A stretch of 32,697 bases of DNA from positions 1 through 32,697 of the forward strand of contig JAZOOX010000028.1 of the NCBI GenBank assembly GCA_045655245.1. The letters run 5' to 3'. The position numbers were made by a program, and so were the translations under genes. Below, one piece after another: positions 15,883 through 23,114 of this stretch. Under the pieces are notes generated by a model. The model was not told where the DNA came from and made no database searches. It saw only the letters and a program-made list of their open reading frames with translations. Positions within the stretch are counted from its first letter, which is position 1. Each line of letters opens with the position of its first letter. The DNA comes from RGIG8785 sp045655245. GTDB lineage: Bacteria; Bacillota; Clostridia; RGIG8785.

Positions 15883-15896
15883 GAAAATTCTTGACA
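15877..15896. repeat. Perfect 9+9 bp inverted repeat in the divergent promoter region
   Basis: TGTCAAGAA-AA-TTCTTGACA is perfectly symmetrical over 20 bp. Each arm carries a TTGACA hexamer pointing outward, so the left arm is the -35 box of the DUF2953 promoter. It could be an operator for a dimeric regulator or a pair of back-to-back -35 elements. It lies 66 nt upstream of the plus-strand small gene. Confidence 0.85.
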
Positions 15897-15914
15897 CATT
15901 AACACAAAATGTAC

Positions 15915-15943
15915 TGGACAAATTTTCCTAAATATGGTAATCT
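15915..15943 (+). promoter_or_regulatory. Candidate promoter of the plus-strand small gene
   Basis: TGGACA (15915-15920), 17-nt spacer, then TAATCT (15938-15943) preceded by TGG, resembling an extended -10. The -10 hexamer matches the consensus at only three positions. The perfect TTGACA at 15891-15896 has no matching -10 at 16-18 nt, so I prefer this pair, with modest confidence. Confidence 0.4.
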
Positions 15944-15962
15944 ATAAAAAAGGAGGTTTTGT

Positions 15963-16151
15963 ATGACTTACTATCTGATAGAGTTGTCCTGCAATGACAC
16001 CAAAAAGTACTATTTCAATCTGCGCACATTGGTAAACGCCCAAGGACTGGCGCACCCCTTCCCATCCCAGGAACTTGCAATGCAATCATTTACCAAAAGT
16101 TCTTTTAAACAGCTTCCCTATCGATTAATTAAAGTAGAACGGGATTTATAA
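15963..16151 (+). CDS. Small unknown protein, the only plus-strand gene in the window
   Basis: 62 residues (MTYYLIELSCNDTKKYYFN...), not recognised. It is soluble-looking, rich in aromatic and polar residues, with no signal peptide or membrane helix; it begins with a strand-like YYLIEL and ends in a basic-acidic tail (RLIKVERDL). Support for being a real gene is strong: a perfect GGAGG Shine-Dalgarno with 6-nt spacing to the ATG, a candidate promoter, and an intrinsic terminator 11 nt after its stop. It is transcribed divergently from DUF2953-gerW and convergently with spoVM. Function unknown; the position between two sporulation loci suggests, but does not show, a link to sporulation. Confidence 0.8.
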   Translation: MTYYLIELSCNDTKKYYFNLRTLVNAQGLAHPFPSQELAMQSFTKSSFKQLPYRLIKVERDL

Positions 16152-16161
16152 AAGCATTTAA

Positions 16162-16193
16162 CCTCTCGACCAGCAGACTGTCGGGAGGTTTTT
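16162..16193 (+). terminator. Intrinsic terminator of the plus-strand small gene
   Basis: The stem CCTCTCGAC (16162-16170) pairs with GTCGGGAGG (16180-16188), with one wobble pair, a 9-nt loop and a following T run (16189-16193). It begins 11 nt after the small gene's stop. Confidence 0.9.
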
Positions 16194-16202
16194 GTTTTGT
16201 GT

Positions 16203-16233
16203 AAAAAATAGAAGGAGCGACCTCGCTCCTTCT
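16203..16233 (-). terminator. Intrinsic terminator that includes the spoVM stop codon
   Basis: On the minus strand AGAAGGAGCGA-GG-TCGCTCCTTCT is a perfect 11-bp stem followed by AUUUUUU. The 5' arm begins within the TAG stop of spoVM. It closes the long hom-to-spoVM block and faces the terminator of the convergent small gene. Confidence 0.9.
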
Positions 16234-16306
16234 ATTCGTTCATTTTGAATATGGACTTTAACAGTTTTCCCAAAAACTTTGGCGCCCGATACACAACGAT
16301 TTTCAT
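16232..16306 (-). CDS. spoVM: Stage V sporulation protein M (SpoVM), 24 residues
   Basis: A 24-residue amphipathic peptide, too short for most gene callers. It starts MKIVVYRAPKFLGKLLKSIF and ends with KMNE. It has the same MK start, Pro9 and PKFLG block as Bacillus subtilis SpoVM (26 residues), with hydrophobic residues spaced along the following helix. SpoVM binds the convex outer forespore membrane in the mother cell and recruits the spore-coat base SpoIVA. The ATG has AAAGGAG upstream with 5-nt spacing. Gene order supports the call: in Bacillus the order is prpC-prkC-rsgA-rpe-thiN-spoVM, and here spoVM also follows prpC-prkC-rsgA-rpe, with a small membrane-peptide gene between. A terminator starts at its stop codon. 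Confidence 0.9.
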   Translation of the reverse strand: MKIVVYRAPKFLGKLLKSIFKMNE

Positions 16307-16321
16307 CTCTGCTCCTTTCGC

Positions 16322-16480
16322 TCAGCATCTCTTGCAAAGCAGACAAGCACCCGCTCCCAAGATTACAATACACTCAGCAATCACCAACACCTTTGTCGGC
16401 ACGATGTAAGCCAAAAGCATTCCCAAGCTTAAAGCCAGCAATATCAGACCCAGCAGTTTATTTCGCCAACCGAAAAACAC
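16322..16480 (-). CDS. 52-residue two-helix membrane peptide next to spoVM
   Basis: A small protein from a GTG start: it begins MFFGWRNKLLG (GTG read as Met), has two predicted transmembrane helices (about 9-27 and 31-48) joined by a short VPTK turn, and ends in a Cys- and basic-rich tail (CLLCKRC). Four cysteines in 52 residues are notable. GGAGG with a 7-nt spacer precedes the GTG. It sits 15 nt before spoVM and 61 nt after rpe. A longer open frame covers it but its N-terminal half is out-of-frame rpe sequence, so I use the GTG start. Family not recognised; a spore-membrane role is inferred only from the spoVM neighbour. Confidence 0.7.
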   Translation of the reverse strand: MFFGWRNKLLGLILLALSLGMLLAYIVPTKVLVIAECIVILGAGACLLCKRC

Positions 16481-16492
16481 CCTTGCACCTCC

Positions 16493-16521
16493 ATCGTACG
16501 TTCTTTCAGTACAATATATTC
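16493..16521 (-). promoter_or_regulatory. Candidate SigE-type (mother-cell sporulation) promoter before spoVM
   Basis: On the minus strand GAATATA (16515-16521), 14-nt spacer, CGTACGAT (16493-16500) resembles the sigma-E consensus KMATATT-N14-CATACAHT (6 of 7 and 6 of 8 positions). B. subtilis spoVM is sigma-E dependent. Caveat: the predicted transcript would start near 16486, which is inside or after the Shine-Dalgarno of the 52-residue gene, so that gene would be poorly translated from it while spoVM would be unaffected. Confidence 0.4.
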
Positions 16522-16541
16522 CGCAAGGAGAAAATCGGTGA

Positions 16542-17186
16542 TTATTTCGAGGCGACCTCTCGCATTTCAGAAATCGCAGTTGCATAGTCCTCTGCTCCAA
16601 AGACAGAAGTGCCGGCAACAAATACGTTTGCACCTGCAGTTGCAGCGCCTGCAATCGTGCCTGCGTGAATTCCGCCGTCAACCTGAATATCCGTATCGGG
16701 GAAGGCTTCACGAAGCTTTTTGATTTTGGGTTCCATATCTGCGATATATTTTTGTCCGCCAAATCCGGGGTAAACGGTCATTACCAGAATCATATCCGCA
16801 AGATGGCCGTAAGGAATCAGAGCCTCGGCGGGCGTATCGGGAGAGATGGCAATGCCAAACTTCAAGCCGTGTTCCTTTACTTTCTTGGCACATTCTTCTA
16901 CATCATCGTCTGCCTCTAAGTGAACCGTAATCAGGTCCGAGCCTGCTTTTGCAAAGGCGTCGATATAACGCAGCGGTTCGCTGATCATTAAATGGACATC
17001 AAAGAAAATATCACTGGACTTACGAATCGATGCAACAAAAGGAACACCCAACGCGATGTTCGGCACAAAATGACCATCCATAATATCCAGGTGGATCATA
17101 TCTGCACCAGCAGCTTTAACGTTTTTTAATTCTTGGCCGATGTTAGCAAAGTCTCCCGCTAAAATCGAAGGTGAAATTTTAATCAT
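16542..17186 (-). CDS. rpe: Ribulose-phosphate 3-epimerase
   Basis: Interconverts ribulose-5-phosphate and xylulose-5-phosphate in the pentose phosphate pathway. 214 residues, a standard TIM barrel. Motifs visible are ISPSILAGDFANIG, MIHLDIMDGHFVPN (metal and catalytic Asp, His), HLMISEP, VMTVYPGFGGQ and the phosphate-binding VDGGI. The ATG at 17186 was chosen because it overlaps the rsgA stop (ATGA) and has GGAG upstream within the longer GTG-started frame. The place downstream of prkC-rsgA is the usual Gram-positive order. Confidence 0.96.
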   Translation of the reverse strand: MIKISPSILAGDFANIGQELKNVKAAGADMIHLDIMDGHFVPNIALGVPFVASIRKSSDIFFDVHLMISEPLRYIDAFAKAGSDLITVHLEADDDVEECAKKVKEHGLKFGIAISPDTPAEALIPYGHLADMILVMTVYPGFGGQKYIADMEPKIKKLREAFPDTDIQVDGGIHAGTIAGAATAGANVFVAGTSVFGAEDYATAISEMREVASK

Positions 17187-18067
17187 TTTTTCTCCCACTC
17201 CTTAATTTTTTGTAATTCTTTATATATTTGACAGTAACTTTCGTGCCGCGAAGGCGCAATCTTGCCCTCGTTTACGGCCGCAAGGACTGCACAACCCTTT
17301 TCTTTGGTATGCGAACATCCGGTAAAAAAGCAATCGTTTAAAAACGGTTTAAATTCCAAAAAGGTTTCTGCCAATTCTGCGGCAGGAAAGCCAAACACTT
17401 CGACTGCACTAAACCCCGGTGTATCAGCAATATAGCCATCACCAAACGGAAAAAATTCAACGTGACGGGTAGTATGCTTTCCACGTCCGATCTTTTCACT
17501 TACCGAGCCCGTTTTGGCGTTCCAATCAGGATTGATTGCATTCAAAAGTCGCGACTTGCCAACACCCGACGCCCCTGCAAAAACAACCTTTTTCCCTGCA
17601 ACATAGTCTCGAAAGGTACCAATGCCCTCTCCCGTTTTCGAACAAACCTCAAAAACGGTGTATCCTGCATTACGGTACAATTCAGACAATTCGGCGGGGT
17701 CTGCAAGATCTTTTTTGGTGATACAAAGTATAACTTCCATACCCGAACGAACGGCCATCGTCAGCATCTGGTCGATCAGCCAATAAGACGGGTCAGGGTG
17801 TGTGGCAGCAACGACCAGCACAAACAACTCACTGTTTGCTACAGCGGGACGAATCAAATAGGTCTTGCGAGGGAGAATCCGTTCGATCCGTCCGCAATCA
17901 TCTGACTTTTCGGGCGGAATAAAAGCAACGTAATCCCCTACCGTTGGTTTGGTGCCCGTACGGCGAATAGAACCACGTGCACTACAAGGGAACAAAGCGT
18001 CTTCGGATTCAACCCAATAAGTACCACCCACGCCCTTTAAAATCTGTCCCGTTCTTTCGTTATTCAT
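17183..18067 (-). CDS. rsgA: Ribosome small-subunit biogenesis GTPase RsgA
   Basis: A circularly permuted GTPase that checks late 30S subunit assembly and releases from the subunit on GTP hydrolysis. 294 residues: an N-terminal OB fold (about 1-70), G4-like ITKKDL, G1 P-loop GASGVGKSRLLN, G2/G3 GRGKHTTRH and DTPGFS, and the C-terminal zinc finger C-x4-C-x-H-x5-C in DCFFTGCSHTKEKGC. I take the ATG at 18067, which overlaps the prkC stop by 8 bp; the longer frame's extra 17 residues come from prkC sequence. The Shine-Dalgarno is weak (GGTG), so translation is probably coupled to prkC. Confidence 0.95.
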   Translation of the reverse strand: MNNERTGQILKGVGGTYWVESEDALFPCSARGSIRRTGTKPTVGDYVAFIPPEKSDDCGRIERILPRKTYLIRPAVANSELFVLVVAATHPDPSYWLIDQMLTMAVRSGMEVILCITKKDLADPAELSELYRNAGYTVFEVCSKTGEGIGTFRDYVAGKKVVFAGASGVGKSRLLNAINPDWNAKTGSVSEKIGRGKHTTRHVEFFPFGDGYIADTPGFSAVEVFGFPAAELAETFLEFKPFLNDCFFTGCSHTKEKGCAVLAAVNEGKIAPSRHESYCQIYKELQKIKEWEKK

Positions 18068-20015
18068 CGAAGGACACCGTTTGGGTACCGACAGGTTCGG
18101 AATTAAAGAAGATTTCAACGGTTACCGTACCCGTACCCGTAACAGGAACAGTAATTCGTCCAAGAGAAGTAGCCACGGTCTGATGATAGACGGGCTGACC
18201 GTTTGCCTTCACCAAAACTGCAACTTCAGACAAATTGGACGGTAGCTTAATCACAACATTTTTGGATTTTCCGGTTACACCGGGCGTATCCGTGTTACCA
18301 TTGGGGTTATCTGCCGGATTGGGGCCAACAGTGGGGGCGGATGGATTATCAACAGGGGCCCTGCCTTTGCTGACCGTTAAAACTACTTCCGTATCCTCTG
18401 TCCCTTCAGTTCCCGCATCCGGAGTCTGTTTTACAACGCGGTTTTCCGGCTGGTTGCTAAACTCGTACACGACCGAAACTTTAATAAAATCCTTTAGTGC
18501 CGTTTTCGCTTCGTTAACCGTTTTACCAACTACATCGGGCACGCTGACCTTTTCCTTTTCCTCGGGACCCGAGCTTACATAAAGCACAACCTCTTCACCC
18601 GTTTTGATTCCTCTGCCCTCTAACGGGTACTGACGGATAACCGTTCCCGCAGGTTCGTCACTTGCCTCTTCAATAATTGTGGGAACAAGCTTTGCATTGA
18701 TTAAAAGAATTTCTGCTTGGCGGACTTCGGTACCCACGACTTTGGGGGTTAGCAAACGTTCTACGCCACTGCTGACAATCAGCTCAATACGCTGACGGTC
18801 GCCTTCTACAACAGAAACCTTTTGTTCGCCTTTGGGTTCCTGAGAGATAATCTCATTTTCATCCGCATTGGAATCAGATACTTGGCGGATAACCACGATT
18901 TCAAAAACATCGGAATCTTTGTAGTATTCCTGAACTTCTACGATATCCTTGCCCACCAAAGACGGAACAGTGAGTTGGACCTTTTCGGAACCGAACAACG
19001 GCTTAAACACCAAAAGCATCATCAGTCCTACCAAGAGGAAGGATACCGCAATTCCTGCAAGAACCGCAATTTTATCTCCCTTTGTGATGGTTTTTTTTTC
19101 TTCCTTGGTCTGTCCGGAACGATTCCGTCTCCGTTCCCTGGTATGGGATTCGGCGATAACTGTCGTGTCACCCGTTCTGCCGGGTACGGCTACGCCTTCA
19201 AAAGACTTTAAGGCTTCGATCAAAGCAGTAGCAGATTCAAAACGGCTAATCTGCTCCTTCGCCATTGCTTTCATAACAATTTCTGCAAGGTCGGCAGGAA
19301 CTTCAGGGTTGCGAACCAAAATTGGCAACGGTTCTTCCTGAATATGCATCAAAGCAACCGAAACCGGGCTATCTGCTTCAAAAGGAACATGTCCTGTCAG
19401 CATTTCATACATCACAACGCCCAAAGAATAAATATCCGATTTTTCATCAGTATATCCACCCCGTGCCTGCTCCGGCGAGAAATAATGAACCGACCCCATC
19501 GAATCATCAACGGTAATGGTGTTGCCGCTTAAAGCACGAGCAATGCCAAAATCGGTGACTTTCAACACCCCTTCTTCGGTGATAATAATGTTATGGGGCT
19601 TGATGTCGCGGTGAATAATATTCTGTTTATGTGCCTGTTCGATACCCGAGGCAATCTGAATTGCATAGTCCAGTGCCGTTTCCCAAGGAAGAGCGCCTTT
19701 TTCGTTGATGTAGTCTTTTAATGTAATCCCGGGCACGCACTCCATTACGATATAGTGCAAAGAATTCTCTGTTCCTACATCGTAAATCGAAACGATGTTC
19801 TGGTGCGACAAGCTTGCAGCTGCCTGTGCTTCGATGTTAAAACGGGCAATAAACTCCTCATTGTCGGTAAACTCATCGCGCAGCACCTTGACGGCAACAT
19901 AACGGTTTAAAAGCGTACAACGGGCCTTGTAAACCAATGCCATGCCGCCGCTTCCGATTTTTTCTAAAATTTCATAGCGGTCTCCAAGTGTCTTACCGAT
20001 TAAAGTATCAATCAT
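18060..20015 (-). CDS. prkC: PASTA-domain serine/threonine protein kinase
   Basis: A membrane kinase that senses peptidoglycan fragments or lipid II and phosphorylates cell-division, wall and translation proteins. 651 residues: kinase domain about 1-270 with glycine loop GSGGMALVYKA, VAVKVL Lys, HRDIKPHN catalytic loop, DFG and GSVHYFSPEQARG; a basic linker; one membrane helix about 325-347 (IAVLAGIAVSFLLVGLMMLL); then three PASTA repeats (near PSLVGKDIVEV, PKVVGTEVRQA, PDVVGKTVNEA). A Pro/Asn-rich linker and an extra ~75-residue beta-rich C-terminal domain end the protein. It overlaps prpC by an ATGA, so kinase and phosphatase are made together. Confidence 0.96.
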   Translation of the reverse strand: MIDTLIGKTLGDRYEILEKIGSGGMALVYKARCTLLNRYVAVKVLRDEFTDNEEFIARFNIEAQAAASLSHQNIVSIYDVGTENSLHYIVMECVPGITLKDYINEKGALPWETALDYAIQIASGIEQAHKQNIIHRDIKPHNIIITEEGVLKVTDFGIARALSGNTITVDDSMGSVHYFSPEQARGGYTDEKSDIYSLGVVMYEMLTGHVPFEADSPVSVALMHIQEEPLPILVRNPEVPADLAEIVMKAMAKEQISRFESATALIEALKSFEGVAVPGRTGDTTVIAESHTRERRRNRSGQTKEEKKTITKGDKIAVLAGIAVSFLLVGLMMLLVFKPLFGSEKVQLTVPSLVGKDIVEVQEYYKDSDVFEIVVIRQVSDSNADENEIISQEPKGEQKVSVVEGDRQRIELIVSSGVERLLTPKVVGTEVRQAEILLINAKLVPTIIEEASDEPAGTVIRQYPLEGRGIKTGEEVVLYVSSGPEEKEKVSVPDVVGKTVNEAKTALKDFIKVSVVYEFSNQPENRVVKQTPDAGTEGTEDTEVVLTVSKGRAPVDNPSAPTVGPNPADNPNGNTDTPGVTGKSKNVVIKLPSNLSEVAVLVKANGQPVYHQTVATSLGRITVPVTGTGTVTVEIFFNSEPVGTQTVSFDE

Positions 20016-20746
20016 CTCACTTGCGCCTCCCCTTCATCTGCTCTGATAACCAGAGTGGTAATATTGTCGTGTCCGCCTGCCTCGTTTGCCTGGGCAATCA
20101 GTTGCGAAACAACGTTTTCTAATGCAGTATTTTCCGCGAGTATTCTTTTGATTTTCGAGTCAGTAACAGCGTTGGTCAATCCATCACTGCAAAGCAAAAT
20201 CGTATCCCCATCCGAAAACGGGGTTTCAAAAACGTCTACCATTACGGCGGGGGCGGTTCCGACAGCCCTCGTAATCACATTTCGTTGCGGATGCATTTTG
20301 GCTTCCTCATCGGTAATATCACCACGTTCTAAAAGCTCTTGGACCAAAGAATGGTCTTTGGTGATTTGCCTCATTTCTTCGCCTATGTGATAGCCGCGGC
20401 TGTCACCCACGTTTGCAAAATATGCCATTTGTCCTGAAACAGCACAGGCAGTAATGGTCGTTCCCATTCCCACCAGCTGAGGATTATCAACCGTCATCTT
20501 AAACAAGTGATTGTTCGCAAAACGGATGGCGGTAACCAGACTTTCGGGAAGCGGCTGACCGGCATTATCACAAATGGACTTTTTAAATGCGTTGATCGCC
20601 TCGTTGCTGGCAACCTCACCCGCATTGTGCCCTCCCATACCATCTGCTACAATACCGTAAAAAACATCGTCACTGTAAAAGGCCAGAAAACTATCTTCAT
20701 TTGCACTTCTTACTTTTCCGTTATCTGTGGCACCAATATAGTGCAT
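20012..20746 (-). CDS. prpC: PP2C-type serine/threonine phosphatase
   Basis: Removes phosphate from PrkC and its substrates; Mn2+/Mg2+-dependent, cytoplasmic. 244 residues from the ATG at 20746, chosen for GGAGGGGGG just upstream; the longer frame places that site inside the gene. Motifs: TDNGKVRSANEDS, VADGMGGHNAGE (metal Asp), GDSRGY, CSDGLTN and GGHDNITTLVI, all PP2C metal-site motifs. The stop overlaps the prkC start. It begins 14 nt after rlmN. Together with prkC this is the standard Gram-positive signalling pair. Confidence 0.95.
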   Translation of the reverse strand: MHYIGATDNGKVRSANEDSFLAFYSDDVFYGIVADGMGGHNAGEVASNEAINAFKKSICDNAGQPLPESLVTAIRFANNHLFKMTVDNPQLVGMGTTITACAVSGQMAYFANVGDSRGYHIGEEMRQITKDHSLVQELLERGDITDEEAKMHPQRNVITRAVGTAPAVMVDVFETPFSDGDTILLCSDGLTNAVTDSKIKRILAENTALENVVSQLIAQANEAGGHDNITTLVIRADEGEAQVR

Positions 20747-20760
20747 CAGCCCCCCTCCTT

Positions 20761-21786
20761 TCATTCTGTCTGATTTTTGCGTCGCAACTGCCCGCAAGAG
20801 GCATCAATATCGCCCCCCAAATGGCGTCGTACCGTTGTGGGGATCCTGCAGCGCTCTAAAACGCTTTGGAACGCTTTGATTCGTTCGGCACTGCTACGGT
20901 TAAACGAGCGTTCGGTTACAGGATTTACAGGAATCAGGTTTACGTGGCATAAAATCCCACGCAGTCGTTTTGCAAGTTCCTCGGCGTGTTCGGGCGCATC
21001 GTTTTCGCCGTGAATCATGGAGTATTCAAACGTGATCCGCCGTCCAGTCTTATCGCAATAAAAGCGACAGGCTTCCAGCAGCTTTTCAATGGGATAACGT
21101 TTATTAACCGGCATCAACTTGTCACGAATATGGTTGTTTGGTGCGTGAATCGATACCGAAAGCGTTATGGGCAAATTTTCTTCCGCCAGATCCCGCATAC
21201 GGTCTACCAACCCGCAGGTGGACAGAGAAATATGCCGATAACCGATATTCAAACCGTCAGGATGGTTTACATTATGTAAAAATTTTAAAACGTTTTCGTA
21301 ATTGTCCAGCGGCTCGCCGATCCCCATCAGGACGATATTAGAAATACGAACCCCCAGCTCTTTTTGTGCCAGGATGATCTGGTCCAAAATTTCGCCCGCC
21401 GTCAGGTTACGTTCCAATCCGCCAATGGTGGAGGCGCAAAATCGGCACCCCATACGGCATCCGACTTGGGTGGAAACGCAGATGGAATACCCATGATGAT
21501 ATTTCATTACAACACTTTCAACACAGGCTCCGTCCGACAGAGCAAACAAAAATTTCACCGTTCCGTCCAGTTTGGATTCCAGACGTTGTACCACTTCTAT
21601 CTTACCGATAAAACACTCTGCCGTCAAGTATTCCCGCAGATTTTTTGGCAGGTTGGTCATCTCGTCAAAATCCGTAACCCCGGACGAAAGCCAGGAAAAC
21701 ACCTGCTTTGCACGATATGCAGGTTGACCGATAGAGGCAAAATATTCGCAAAGTTCCTCTGGGGTCATATCTTTTATGCGAATCAT
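20761..21786 (-). CDS. rlmN: Dual-specificity RNA methyltransferase RlmN (radical SAM)
   Basis: Methylates C2 of A2503 in 23S rRNA and A37 in some tRNAs by a radical-SAM mechanism that uses a methylated Cys. 341 residues. The cluster motif C-x3-C-x2-C is seen as CRMGCRFC (about 110-117), with MGIGEPLDNYENV and ISLSTCG following; the methyl-accepting Cys is in the C-terminal GGDIDASCGQLR. It overlaps the rsmB stop by 4 bp (ATGA), with AGGTGAG upstream, consistent with coupling. Confidence 0.97.
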   Translation of the reverse strand: MIRIKDMTPEELCEYFASIGQPAYRAKQVFSWLSSGVTDFDEMTNLPKNLREYLTAECFIGKIEVVQRLESKLDGTVKFLFALSDGACVESVVMKYHHGYSICVSTQVGCRMGCRFCASTIGGLERNLTAGEILDQIILAQKELGVRISNIVLMGIGEPLDNYENVLKFLHNVNHPDGLNIGYRHISLSTCGLVDRMRDLAEENLPITLSVSIHAPNNHIRDKLMPVNKRYPIEKLLEACRFYCDKTGRRITFEYSMIHGENDAPEHAEELAKRLRGILCHVNLIPVNPVTERSFNRSSAERIKAFQSVLERCRIPTTVRRHLGGDIDASCGQLRRKNQTE

Positions 21787-23105
21787 ATACTCACCTTTTT
21801 CATACGGGCAATAAAAAACCCGTCACAATTATGAATATGCGGTAACAATGTCAAACATTTCCCGCGGGTTTGAACAGAAGAAGGAAGATAATCCGCAACA
21901 TCTTCCAACACAAATTCGGGGTGTTGCTTTAAAAACTTGTCTGTAACGCCTTCGTTTTCGTCGGGGTTAATGGTACAAGTGGAGTAAACTAACACACCGC
22001 CTTCTTTTACGGAAACGCATACCCGCTCCAAAATGGCTGACTGGATTTCAGCTAAAGCAGACAAATCCTCTGCCGTGCGCAGTTGTCGCATGTCCGTCTT
22101 GCGTCCTAAAACGCCCAAACCGCTACATGGCGCATCCACTAAAACACGGTCAAAAACGCTCAACTCTTCGCAGGGAGTTGTCCCATCGTGTTGTTTTGCC
22201 GACACGCAAGTAATACCAAGACGTTTGCAGGCAGATTGGATCAACTTTATTTTATGTGGATGGATATCGGTTGCTAAGATCTCGGCATCGTTCTTGCAGA
22301 GTTCTGCAATTTGCGTCGTTTTGCCGCCGGGGGCAGCGCAGACATCCCAGATCCGTTCACCCGGTTGCGGGTCCAGCACCGATGCAATCAGCATCGCGCC
22401 TTCGTCCTGAACGGTGAAATGACCGTTTTTATAACTGTCAAGGCGGGAGATGCCACCCGTTTGAGTTAATCGTAACGCTAATTCAGAATAGCGGCCCGCG
22501 GTTACGCCGACACCCTGACTCTCCAAATGGGCTTTAAGCTCGCAAACCGTGGTCTTTAACGCATTGACCCGTATCGTCAAAGGCGGCACCTGTTGGAATG
22601 AATCCAAAAGATTCTCGATGGTATCTTCGCCAAAGTCGGCAATAAACTTTTCTACCAGCCAACAGGGAAATGAATATTTTACAGAAAGCGCATCCACCTG
22701 ATCCCGGGGCAACGGCGGCATCCCTTCTTTTGCAATGCGGCGTACCATCGCATTCACAAAGCGTACACTCCCGCTATGCCCGACTTTTTTAGCAAGTTCA
22801 ACCGTTTCAAAGCAAACCGCATGACCGGGCATTTTCATTATCAACAGCTGATATGTCGCCATCCGTAAAAGCGTCAAAACTGCGGGAGCAATCTTTTTTA
22901 AGCGGATGCTGGAGTAATGGCGAATAACATAGTCTTCGGTAATCCCATAACGAAGGGTTCCGTAAACCAACTCACTTACAAACGCACGGTCCCGCTCTGC
23001 CAATTCGGTTTCGGAAAGAGCGGCATCCAACGCCAAGTTGGGATACGCACCGTCATATTCAATTTGGCATAAAATTCGCAGAGCGACCTCTCGTGTAGTT
23101 TGCAT
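21783..23105 (-). CDS. rsmB: 16S rRNA (cytosine-C5)-methyltransferase RsmB
   Basis: Makes m5C967 in 16S rRNA (E. coli numbering). 440 residues with a NusB-like N-terminal RNA-binding domain (about 1-140; ALRILCQIEYDGAYPNLALDAAL, ERDRAFVSELVYGTLRY) and a Rossmann methyltransferase domain. SAM loop VCAAPGGKTTQIAELC, DAPCSGLGVLGRK (the PC cysteine) and VYSTCTINPDENE (the catalytic TC cysteine) are present. It has AAAGGAG before the ATG and follows the YugP-type protease gene by 9 nt. Def-fmt-protease-rsmB-rlmN-prpC-prkC-rsgA-rpe is the common clostridial order. Confidence 0.96.
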   Translation of the reverse strand: MQTTREVALRILCQIEYDGAYPNLALDAALSETELAERDRAFVSELVYGTLRYGITEDYVIRHYSSIRLKKIAPAVLTLLRMATYQLLIMKMPGHAVCFETVELAKKVGHSGSVRFVNAMVRRIAKEGMPPLPRDQVDALSVKYSFPCWLVEKFIADFGEDTIENLLDSFQQVPPLTIRVNALKTTVCELKAHLESQGVGVTAGRYSELALRLTQTGGISRLDSYKNGHFTVQDEGAMLIASVLDPQPGERIWDVCAAPGGKTTQIAELCKNDAEILATDIHPHKIKLIQSACKRLGITCVSAKQHDGTTPCEELSVFDRVLVDAPCSGLGVLGRKTDMRQLRTAEDLSALAEIQSAILERVCVSVKEGGVLVYSTCTINPDENEGVTDKFLKQHPEFVLEDVADYLPSSVQTRGKCLTLLPHIHNCDGFFIARMKKVSI

Positions 23106-23114
23106 AATTCTCCT

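Noticed and set aside
15891..15896. Perfect TTGACA on the plus strand as the -35 of the small gene
   Set aside because: No acceptable -10 hexamer occurs 16-18 nt downstream; TGGACA at 15915 with an extended -10 fits better.
16158..16373. 71-codon frame over spoVM on the minus strand
   Set aside because: It reads through the spoVM Shine-Dalgarno, gene and terminator in a different frame, and through the convergent terminator; composition is not protein-like.
16322..16762. 146-codon frame on the minus strand as a single gene
   Set aside because: Its first ~90 codons are out-of-frame rpe and intergenic sequence; only the last 52 codons have a ribosome-binding site and coherent membrane-helix composition, so the shorter GTG start was used.
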